Notes under the pieces: generated by a model | What the model saw: only the letters and a program-made list of their open reading frames with translations | Databases searched by the model: none | Told to the model about the DNA's origin: nothing | Made by a program: the position numbers and the translations under genes | Origin: an uncultured Clostridia bacterium | Lineage (GTDB): Bacteria > Bacillota_A > Clostridia > TANB77 > CAG-508 | NCBI GenBank assembly: GCA_949747745.1 | Contig: CATKFT010000256.1 | Coordinates: forward strand, 1 to 9,065 | DNA length: 9,065 bases | Direction of reading: 5' to 3' | Shown here: piece by piece, positions 1-5,841 of the stretch | Layout of the letters: the number at the start of each line of letters is the position of its first letter | Numbering within the stretch: position 1 is the stretch's first letter

Positions 1-129
1 AGCAGATATATTTCCGTTATAACCATCTTTTAATGTTACACCTACTTCACTAGCTACTTCATATTTGAATTTTTCTAAAGCGTCCATAGCTTCTGGAACT
101 GCTTTGTAGTTACTGTTTGAATTTGCCAT
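1..129 (-). CDS. alpha/beta-type small acid-soluble spore protein (SASP), N-terminal part
   Basis: Reading the minus strand from ATG at 129-127 gives 43 codons running off the left edge, so the C-terminal part is missing. The protein starts MANSNSNYKAVPEAMD and contains KYEVASEVGV, matching the conserved block around the germination protease (GPR) cleavage site of alpha/beta SASPs (typically K-[FY]-E-[IV]-A-SE-[FL]-G-V). The family coats and protects spore DNA and is degraded to amino acids at germination. The start is supported by an AGGAGG ribosome binding site (complement of 141-146). The gene is divergent from the HAD phosphatase gene and is probably expressed in the forespore. CGG occurs once here (16-14 on the minus strand) but out of phase, within AAC GGA, and the frame stays intact. 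The family call is strong; no specific ssp name can be given. Confidence 0.9.
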   Translation of the reverse strand, partial: MANSNSNYKAVPEAMDALEKFKYEVASEVGVTLKDGYNGNISA

Positions 130-169
130 TTTATGTTTCACCTCCTGCAAAATATTTTACATTTCTTAT

Positions 170-191
170 GTAGAAACATCTTTGCTTCTAC
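170..191 (-). promoter_or_regulatory. 5' leader hairpin of the SASP mRNA
   Basis: In the minus-strand transcript, GTAGAAGCA and TGTTTCTAC can pair as a 9-bp stem (one G-U pair) closing the 4-base loop AAGA. It lies about 40 bases upstream of the SASP start codon and close to the expected 5' end of the transcript. It could stabilise a long-lived spore mRNA. The pairing is seen directly; the role is inference. Confidence 0.4.
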
Positions 192-197
192 GTTATA

Positions 198-204
198 TAT
201 AATG
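198..204 (-). promoter_or_regulatory. possible sigma-G-like -10 element for the SASP gene
   Basis: The minus strand reads CATTATA here, which fits the forespore sigma-G -10 consensus CATNMTA. It would place the transcription start just before the leader hairpin. I see no convincing -35 box at 17-18 bases upstream (only a weak AGTTTA-like stretch), and the surrounding AT-rich sequence makes chance matches easy. Confidence 0.25.
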
Positions 205-258
205 TGCAAATATTTTGATTTTAAACTGGAAATTTTTTCATAAAAATTAAATAAATTG

Positions 259-287
259 TTGTAAAAAAAATTAATTATATGTATAAT
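259..287 (+). promoter_or_regulatory. putative sigma-A promoter of the HAD phosphatase gene
   Basis: TTGTAA (259-264) is followed after exactly 17 bases by a perfect TATAAT (282-287), 30 bases upstream of the ATG at 318. An AAAGGAG ribosome binding site (305-311) follows. The spacing and perfect -10 box support it; the -35 box matches 4 of 6 positions. Confidence 0.55.
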
Positions 288-317
288 AAATTGAAAAAAT
301 AAACAAAGGAGTAAAAA

Positions 318-1207
318 ATGTATAAGTTAGTGGCGATTGACCTTGATGGAACATTATTAAATTCTTATGGAGAAGTTAGTGATGGAAATAAAGAATCAAT
401 TTTAAAAGCAGTAAATAAAGGTACAATTGTTGTTTTGGCATCTCGGAAGAATGCCAATCTCTGTGAGAAATATAGCAAAAGAAATTGGTGCAGATAAATA
501 TATTATTTGTGGAAATGGTACTTTTATTTATGATTTGCAAAAAGAAGAAATTATATACGATGCATTTATGGAAAAAGAAAAAGTATTAAAAATTATAAAA
601 ATTTGTGAAGAAAATAGTATTTATTATAATGTATATACAGAAGATAGTGTATTAACAAAATCACTAAATTACAATGTATTATACTATTATAACGAAAATA
701 GTAAAAAACCAATTGAAAGAAGAACTAATATAAATATTGTAGAAGACGTTTATAAATATGTAGAAGAAAACCAAAATATCAATATTTTAAAAATTACTAT
801 ATGTGATAGTGATAAAATTATATTTTCTAGTATAATTAAAAAATTAAAAATGATTCCCAAAATAGATATACTAGAAGTAGAGCATATGTCAAAAAAAAGC
901 ATAAAAGCAGGGACTGAAGATATTAAGGTTGAATACTATTATACAGAAATAGCCAAAGAAAATACTAATAAATGGACTGCAATTCAATTTTTGATAGAAA
1001 AATTAAAAATAAAAAAAGAAGAAGTTATTGCTATTGGAGATAATATAAACGATAAAGAAATGGTAGAAAATGCAGGACTTGGAATTGCAATGGGAAAAAG
1101 TTTTTTAGAACAAAATAGAATTGGAAATGTATTTGTTAGTGATAATAATGAGGATCGGAGTAGCAGAAGCAATAAACAAATATATTAATGATAAATCTCA
1201 TAAGTAA
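318..1207 (+). CDS. Cof-type HAD-IIB phosphatase, read through two +1 shifts at CGG codons
   Basis: Cytoplasmic phosphatase of the HAD superfamily, Cof/IIB type, whose members dephosphorylate sugar phosphates and cofactors such as FMN; the substrate here is unknown. ATG 318 follows an AAAGGAG site. Motif I is DLDGT (nucleophile D8, acid/base D10), the motif II region is ASGR (S42-G43-R44), a Lys in TNKW serves motif III, and motif IV is GDNINDKEM (D241, D245) followed by GIAMG. No single frame encodes this. The frame from 318 stops at 495-497 after 59 residues. Dropping C444 moves into the frame that carries the cap domain and motifs III-IV, and dropping C1156 gives the typical Cof ending DGVAEAINKYI and a stop at 1205-1207. 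The product is then 295 residues, a normal family length. Both drops occur at an in-frame CGG followed by A. A plain pseudogene is unlikely, because every catalytic motif is intact. Confidence 0.85.
444..446 (+). other. +1 recoding site 1: CGG-A in the HAD gene (gives G43)
   Basis: Context GCA TCT CGG AAG. The in-phase codon 43 is CGG. Skipping its C gives GCA TCT GGA AGA ATG, i.e. A-S-G-R-M, restoring the conserved (A/S)-(T/S)-G-R motif II of Cof phosphatases. The incoming frame ends at TAA 495-497 and the outgoing frame is closed upstream by TAA 412-414, so the shift must lie between them. This is the only CGG in that interval. Confidence 0.85.
1156..1158 (+). other. +1 recoding site 2: CGG-A in the HAD gene (gives G280)
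   Basis: Context GAG GAT CGG AGT. Skipping the C gives E-D-G-V-A-E-A, the standard C-terminal 'EDGVA' signature of Cof-type phosphatases. Without the shift the protein ends at TAA 1186-1188 with the unrelated tail RSSRSNKQIY. The outgoing frame is closed upstream by TAG 1106-1108. This is the second shift in the same gene. Confidence 0.85.
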
Positions 1208-1219
1208 CTATATTTGAAA

Positions 1220-1243
1220 ATTTATATATTGTTATATATAAAT
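1220..1243 (+). terminator. AT-only inverted repeat after the HAD gene, possible weak terminator
   Basis: ATTTATATA (1220-1228) and TATATAAAT (1235-1243) are perfect 9-base arms around a 6-base loop, starting 13 bases after the HAD stop codon. A short palindrome followed by five T's (near 1246-1259) comes next. The stem has no G-C pair and no T-run follows it directly, so it is a poor intrinsic terminator on paper. In sequence this AT-rich it could also be chance. Confidence 0.22.
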
Positions 1244-1290
1244 AATATACATGTATTTTTACTAAAAAGTTTTGCTTATTATGTACATTC

Positions 1291-1307
1291 AATATTACAG
1301 TAATATT
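1291..1307. promoter_or_regulatory. 17-bp perfect dyad AATATTAC-A-GTAATATT, possible operator
   Basis: Arms of 8 bases (1291-1298 and 1300-1307) are exact reverse complements around a single central base, the geometry of a binding site for a dimeric repressor. It sits about 40 bases upstream of the putative promoter of the pilus-like operon. The symmetry is seen; a regulator is inferred, and none is encoded in the window. Confidence 0.4.
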
Positions 1308-1318
1308 ACGACATAATT

Positions 1319-1344
1319 AATTTTGTATTACACAATACAAAATT
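1319..1344. promoter_or_regulatory. 26-bp inverted repeat abutting the operon promoter
   Basis: AATTTTGTATT (1319-1329) and AATACAAAATT (1334-1344) are perfect 11-base inverted arms around ACAC. The right arm ends one base before the proposed -35 box at 1346, so it is well placed for a regulator acting next to RNA polymerase. As RNA it could instead act as a 3' hairpin for upstream transcripts, with a short U-rich stretch following. Confidence 0.45.
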
Positions 1345-1345
1345 G

Positions 1346-1374
1346 TTGTTTTTACAAATGTTTTGTTGTAAAAT
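1346..1374 (+). promoter_or_regulatory. putative sigma-A promoter of the pilus-like operon
   Basis: TTGTTT (1346-1351), a 17-base spacer, then TAAAAT (1369-1374), 47 bases upstream of the ATG at 1422. The -10 box matches 5 of 6 and the -35 box about 3 of 6. It is the best-spaced pair in the intergenic region and lies directly after the 26-bp inverted repeat, but AT-rich sequence makes such matches common. Confidence 0.4.
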
Positions 1375-1421
1375 AAAATATAAATGATGATTTAAAAAGT
1401 TAAAATTAAGGAGGAATTTTC

Positions 1422-2318
1422 ATGGCTACAAATCCAATGCAAAGAAAAGCAAGAAATTCAATATTGATAGGTGTTGTTATAGGTCTTTTAATAGGAGGAA
1501 TAATAATAGCATTCTTATTTATGCAATTAACAAACCTACAAAAACAAATAGAGGCAGATAAAGCTGCTACAAAAATGGTATATGTATTAGGACAAGATGT
1601 AAAATCAGGAGATAAGATAGATTCTACAATGTTAGTTCAAAAACAAGCAAAGCAAGATGTAATACCAACAGATTATATTACACCAGCGGATTTAACTGAA
1701 AATACAATATCAAAGCTTGATTTAACAATAGGTTCTGTTTTATCAAAAACACTAGTTCAAGAATCAGATGAAAAAGTAACAGATGATTTAAGACAACAAG
1801 AATACAATACAATAATTTTACCACAACAATTAGAAGTTGGAGCATATATAGATGTTAGATTAAGGTTAGATAATGGACAAGACTATATAGTAGTATCAAA
1901 AAAACGTGTAAACAATATGACAGAAGATACTATTTGGATTAATTTATATGAAGATGAAACAGTAACAATGAGTAATGCGATTGTTGAAGCATATAAAATA
2001 AAAGGATCAAAATTATATGCTACAACATATGTAGAACCAGGAAACCAAACAAATGCAATACCAACATATGTACCAAGTGGAGAAGTTATAAACTTAATAA
2101 ACGCAGATAAAAACATAAAAGAAGAAGCAAGACGTGTACTTGCTGAAAGATATTCTCAAGAATTAAGAACAAGAAGAGAAAATGATATAAACTCAAGATT
2201 AAATGCACATTCTGAAGATGCAAAAGGTAATTTAGAAACAAGTGTAGAACAAGAAATAACAAATTCAAAAGAAGCAAGAAAACAATATATAGATACATTA
2301 AATGGAACAGCACAGTAA
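1422..2318 (+). CDS. CpaB-like SAF-domain membrane protein (Tad/Flp pilus assembly)
   Basis: 298 residues. ATG 1422 follows AAGGAGG (1408-1414). A short basic N-terminus (QRKARN) precedes one membrane segment at about residues 14-35, so most of the protein should lie outside the membrane. Residues about 52-115 look like an SAF domain as in CpaB/RcpC: VYVLGQDVKSGDKI, then a 'IPTDYI' segment and GSVLSKTLV. In Tad systems CpaB helps assemble the pilus at the cell envelope. The last ~80 residues are highly charged and probably helical (EEARRVLAERYSQELRTRRE), perhaps a coiled coil. It is the first gene of the operon and lies 17 bases before the next. No in-frame CGG; a CGG at 1687 is out of phase (GCG GAT). 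The call rests on domain pattern plus neighbours. Confidence 0.68.
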   Translation: MATNPMQRKARNSILIGVVIGLLIGGIIIAFLFMQLTNLQKQIEADKAATKMVYVLGQDVKSGDKIDSTMLVQKQAKQDVIPTDYITPADLTENTISKLDLTIGSVLSKTLVQESDEKVTDDLRQQEYNTIILPQQLEVGAYIDVRLRLDNGQDYIVVSKKRVNNMTEDTIWINLYEDETVTMSNAIVEAYKIKGSKLYATTYVEPGNQTNAIPTYVPSGEVINLINADKNIKEEARRVLAERYSQELRTRRENDINSRLNAHSEDAKGNLETSVEQEITNSKEARKQYIDTLNGTAQ

Positions 2319-2335
2319 ATTTATAGGAGGAATAA

Positions 2336-3035
2336 ATGAAAATAATAGGATTTATAGGTGCATATGATAAAACAGATTTTGTTATTTATATAGCAAAAGC
2401 ATTAACTGTGTTAGGTAAAAAAGTACTAGTTATAGATAATACATTAACACAAAAAACAAAATATATAGTTCCTGTAATAAATCCAACAAAAGCATATATT
2501 ACTGAATATGAAAAAATAGATATTTCAGTTGGACTTAGTGATTATGATGAGGTAAAAAGTTATTTAGGAGCACAAAAGGAGCTAGAATATGATATAGCAC
2601 TAGTAGATGTAGATAGCATAGAGAATTTTAGGAAATTTAATATAAAGAATGCTGAAAAAAAATATTTTGTAACATCGTTCGATTTATATTCATTAAAAAA
2701 AGGACTAGAAATATTAAAAGAAATAGAAGAACCAATAGAATTAACTAAAATATTATTTGCAAAAGATATGTTAAAAGAAGAAAATGAATATTTGAATTTT
2801 TTAGCGTTGGGTACAAAAATTGTATGGAATGAAGAATATATAGTATATTTACCATTAGATAGTGGAGACCAAAGCATAATAATAGAAAATCAAAGAGTTT
2901 CAAAAATAGCAATAAAAAAATTAAGTACACAATATAAAGAAGCATTATCCTATGTGGTGGAGGATATTTTAGAAAAAGATATATCTTCTCGGAGAAGTAA
3001 AAAAAGCATTTAGAAATTTAGAAAAGGAAGTGTAG
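2336..3035 (+). CDS. CpaE/MinD-like protein with degenerate P-loop, read through one +1 shift at CGG
   Basis: ATG 2336 follows AGGAGG (2325-2330). The N-terminus has the beta-strand/P-loop/helix pattern of MinD/ParA-type ATPases, MKIIGFIGAYDKTDF, but only K12-T13 survive of the usual KGGVGKT. KKVLVID and YDIALVDVDS follow, as expected for the second strand and the Walker B region. CpaE-type proteins localise or regulate Tad pilus assembly, and this one may bind nucleotide poorly or not at all. Reading without a shift ends at TAG 3011-3013 (225 residues, basic tail). Skipping C2990 at an in-frame CGG gives SSGEVKKAFRNLEKEV and a stop at 3033-3035, 3 bases before the next ATG, for 232 residues. 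This is the weakest of the recoded genes, since either ending is short, but operon spacing and the identical signal favour the shift. Confidence 0.62.
2990..2992 (+). other. +1 recoding site 3: CGG-A in the first CpaE-like gene (gives G219)
   Basis: Context TCT TCT CGG AGA. Skipping the C gives S-S-G-E-V-K-K-A-F. The outgoing frame is closed by TAG at 2970-2972 and the incoming frame by TAG at 3011-3013, leaving a 38-base interval in which CGG occurs once. The result moves the stop to 3033-3035, next to the following start codon. There is no family motif here to prove it independently. Confidence 0.65.
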
Positions 3036-3038
3036 AAA

Positions 3039-3891
3039 ATGGCAGTTATAACATTTTGGAGTAATACAAAAAAAGAAACAGGACAAACAATGTCTGCAGT
3101 TGCAGTTGCGGCTAGTATGGCAATTGAACATAATTATAAAATACTACTTGTTTCTACACGGTCATAATGATGATGCTTTAGAATTGTGTTTTGGAAAACA
3201 GGAAAAGAACAGAAATTTTATTAGACAAATAGTAAAAGGACCAAATGTTGTTTCAAATGATGGAATAAAAGGAATATCGAGAATTGTAAGTAGTGGGAAA
3301 GCTACACCAGAACTTGTACAAGATTATACTTATTTAGTGTATAGAAATAGATTAGAAATATTATATGGATATAAAGACTCTGGCTCTCAAACAGATCAAG
3401 AAGAGTATTTAAGAATAAAAGATAATTATAAAGATATAATACAACAAGCAGATAAATTTTATGATATCATATTAGTAGACTTAGATAAAGGGCTAGAAGA
3501 TAAAATGGTCAGACAAGTACTTAATATATCAGATGTAATAGTATATAATATAGAACAAAAATTAGATATGATAAATGATTTTAAAAAATTAAAAAGTGAA
3601 AGTGATATATTAGCTAAAAATAATGTTTTGTTAAACATTGGAAGAATGGATGCTGAATCTAAATATACAGTTAAAAATATTTCTAGATACTTAGGAGTGA
3701 AAAAGGATATAATTGCAATTCCATATAATACTTTATATTTTGAAGCATCAAGTGAGGAAAATGTTTCAGAACTATTTTTAAGAATCAGAAAATTAAGTGT
3801 AAATGATAAAAATGCAATCTTTTCAGAACAAGTAAAAGATGTAGTTGAAAAAATAATTTATAAATTGAAAGAAGTACAAATGAAGATTTAG
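3039..3891 (+). CDS. second CpaE/MinD-like protein, read through one +1 shift at CGG
   Basis: ATG 3039 follows AAGGAAG (3024-3030). The N-terminus MAVITFWSNTKKETGQT resembles the start of MinD/CpaE ATPases with an altered P-loop (K..ETGQT in place of KGGVGKT). Then come the long helix (SAVAVAASMAIEHNY), the strand KILLVST, and a Walker-B-like YDIILVDLDKG (D147, D149). In the standard frame it dies after 42 residues at TAA 3165-3167, before most of the domain. Skipping C3159 at in-frame CGG joins it to the frame running to TAG 3889-3891, for 283 residues, a normal length for a MinD-like protein. An internal start at 3100 would lack the P-loop strand and has no good ribosome binding site. It sits between the first CpaE-like gene and the ATPase, so a Tad-assembly role is inferred. 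Two adjacent CpaE-like paralogues are unusual. Confidence 0.75.
3159..3161 (+). other. +1 recoding site 4: CGG-T in the second CpaE-like gene (gives G41)
   Basis: Context TCT ACA CGG TCA TAA: the incoming frame stops two codons later. Skipping the C gives L-V-S-T-G-H-N-D-D-A, a natural continuation after the second beta-strand of a MinD-like fold. This is the only site where the fourth base is T, so the restored Gly codon is GGT rather than GGA. A second CGG at 3109-3111 in the same gene is out of phase (GCG GCT) and harmless. Confidence 0.83.
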
Positions 3892-3916
3892 CAAAAGAAA
3901 AAAGGAGGAAGACTAT

Positions 3917-5815
3917 ATGCTAATAAATTTTATCTTAATTGTTATTGTGTTAATGGGTACTGGCATAATCATAATGAGATCAATAACAAAGAAAAGAGAA
4001 CAAAAGGTAGAACAGGAAGTAGAATTGGATGAAAAGACATATACATTGGAAAAAATGACAACTTATGTTAAAAAAAGACTTGATGAAATTACAAAGATAA
4101 ACTTATATGATATAGGTCTTTCAGAAGAAGAATTAAAAAGAAGAAAAAAGAAAAAATATGAATTAAAAAAAGCCTTAAAAGGATGTACATATGGAGATGT
4201 TAATGATAAAAAGTATGTAAAAGAGTTGATATATGATTTATTACTTAAAGAATATGGTATTAGTGAAACAAATATATCAAATGCAATACCATTTGATATA
4301 CCATCATTATTAACAGAGCAAGACAAATTTGACATATTAATATATATGTATAAAAAAGAATTTGGATATGAAGCATTAACACAGTTAATTAAAAAATATA
4401 ATTTGGCAGTTTTAAAATATGTAGAAGGAGAGGCAAAACCTTGTTATGTAATTACAGGAGATGAAATAAGACAAATTTTTGAAACTGAAAAATTAGAATT
4501 AAGTTTTGATGACAAATTAAATATAGTTGTACAAAGAATTTATCAACATTATAAAGGATATAGTAGTATTGATGAAATAAGAGACATGAATATAGATGGT
4601 GTATCTGGTGGTGTATCAGGACTTCCTGAATCATTCTTAAGTCAGGTTGCACAAACAGATGGAGATTATCTAGAACAAGTATTAGAAAATAGAGTACCAC
4701 GTGCCTGTGATAGCATTTGGATATTTTTCCAAGGTAAATCTATAAGGCTTGCGTTCCTATCATTTGGAACAGAGAGTGAGCTAAAAAGAGTATGCCAAAA
4801 CATATATAAGTATAATAATCCAGGACAATTGTCAGATACAAATGGTTATAAAATTAATGAAATGAAAGACGGTTCACGTGTTGTTGTTGTTAGACCATCT
4901 TTTTCAGAAACATGGGCATTTTTTGTAAGAAAATTTGACGTAAAACGTGCAACACTTGAACAACTAATAGTATTTCCAGGAAAAGAAAAAGCAATAGATT
5001 TATTAAAATTTCTAGTAAAAGGAGCACGTATCATAGCTCTTACTGGTGAGCAAGGTTGTGGTAAAACAACAATGCTTATGGGTATGATTGAAAACATATA
5101 TGAAACAATGAACATAAGGGTTCAAGAAACTGCGTTTGAGTTACATTTAAGAAAAATATATCCAACAAGAAATATTTTAACATTTAGAGAAACAGAAACA
5201 ATTTCAGGACAAGAAGGACTAGATGTTCAGAAAAAAACTGATGGTTCTGTTAACATTATAGGTGAGGTTGCAACAGATCCAGTTGCATCTTGGATGATAC
5301 AAGCAGCTCAAGTTGCATCAAAATTTACATTATTTACCCACCATGCAAAAAAATTTCCAAACTTAGTTACAGCATTAAGAAACTCAATGTTAAGAACAGG
5401 TGTATTTAAGAATGAAAAGACTGCTGAAGAGCAAGTTGTACAAGTACTTAACTTTGATATTCACTTAGTAAAAGACTTTAGAGGAAGAAGGTATATAGAA
5501 AGAGTAACAGAATGTATACCAATAGAGGAAAAAAATGAATATACATTTGCACATCAAAAAGAAAAAACATTAGAAGGTAAATTTGATAAATTTTTTGATA
5601 ATGCAACACATTATTTTAGTAAAGTTACAGATAGACAGTTATATACATATGTAAATATTATGGAATATATAGATGGAGAATATGTACTTACCAATAAAAT
5701 ATCAGATCAAAATTTAAGAGAAATGAGAAACAATATGGATGAATCAGATATAGAAGCATTTGACAAATTTGTTAAAGAAAATTGGGGAACAACAAAAGAA
5801 AAAACAAAAAAATAA
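3917..5815 (+). CDS. CpaF/TadA-like type II/IV secretion ATPase with N-terminal membrane anchor
   Basis: 632 residues. ATG 3917 follows AAGGAGG (3902-3908). The C-terminal half is a secretion/pilus ATPase of the VirB11/GspE/CpaF class, which powers pilus assembly from the cytoplasmic face. The Walker A is GEQGCGKTT (377-385), preceded by a strand IIALT. A Walker-B-like NIIGE (about 446-450) is followed by AAQVASKFTLFTHHA with the His pair H475-H476. Unlike typical CpaF, the post-Walker-B GEVRG arginine is replaced (GEVATD). The first ~22 residues are a hydrophobic helix (LINFILIVIVLMGTGIIIM), so the protein is probably membrane-anchored, unlike soluble CpaF. A charged linker (about 23-95) follows. 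It lies 25 bases after the preceding gene. One CGG (4870-4872) is out of phase (GAC GGT) and the frame is intact throughout. Confidence 0.82.
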   Translation: MLINFILIVIVLMGTGIIIMRSITKKREQKVEQEVELDEKTYTLEKMTTYVKKRLDEITKINLYDIGLSEEELKRRKKKKYELKKALKGCTYGDVNDKKYVKELIYDLLLKEYGISETNISNAIPFDIPSLLTEQDKFDILIYMYKKEFGYEALTQLIKKYNLAVLKYVEGEAKPCYVITGDEIRQIFETEKLELSFDDKLNIVVQRIYQHYKGYSSIDEIRDMNIDGVSGGVSGLPESFLSQVAQTDGDYLEQVLENRVPRACDSIWIFFQGKSIRLAFLSFGTESELKRVCQNIYKYNNPGQLSDTNGYKINEMKDGSRVVVVRPSFSETWAFFVRKFDVKRATLEQLIVFPGKEKAIDLLKFLVKGARIIALTGEQGCGKTTMLMGMIENIYETMNIRVQETAFELHLRKIYPTRNILTFRETETISGQEGLDVQKKTDGSVNIIGEVATDPVASWMIQAAQVASKFTLFTHHAKKFPNLVTALRNSMLRTGVFKNEKTAEEQVVQVLNFDIHLVKDFRGRRYIERVTECIPIEEKNEYTFAHQKEKTLEGKFDKFFDNATHYFSKVTDRQLYTYVNIMEYIDGEYVLTNKISDQNLREMRNNMDESDIEAFDKFVKENWGTTKEKTKK

Positions 5816-5841
5816 TATTTGGAAGAAGGTGCTATTATTAA

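Noticed and set aside
1148..1158. prfB-like stimulation by a Shine-Dalgarno-like GAGG just before the second CGG
   Set aside because: GAGG (1150-1153) is close to this site only; the other four sites have no equivalent at that spacing, and no in-frame stop follows CGG directly.
318..1207. HAD gene as a decayed pseudogene
   Set aside because: All catalytic motifs are intact, the frames reconnect exactly, the only lesions are two identical CGG events, and three neighbouring genes share the same event.
3100..3891. Second CpaE-like gene starting internally near 3100
   Set aside because: It would lose the P-loop strand encoded from ATG 3039, and its first residues, read out of frame before the CGG, do not fit a MinD-like N-terminus.
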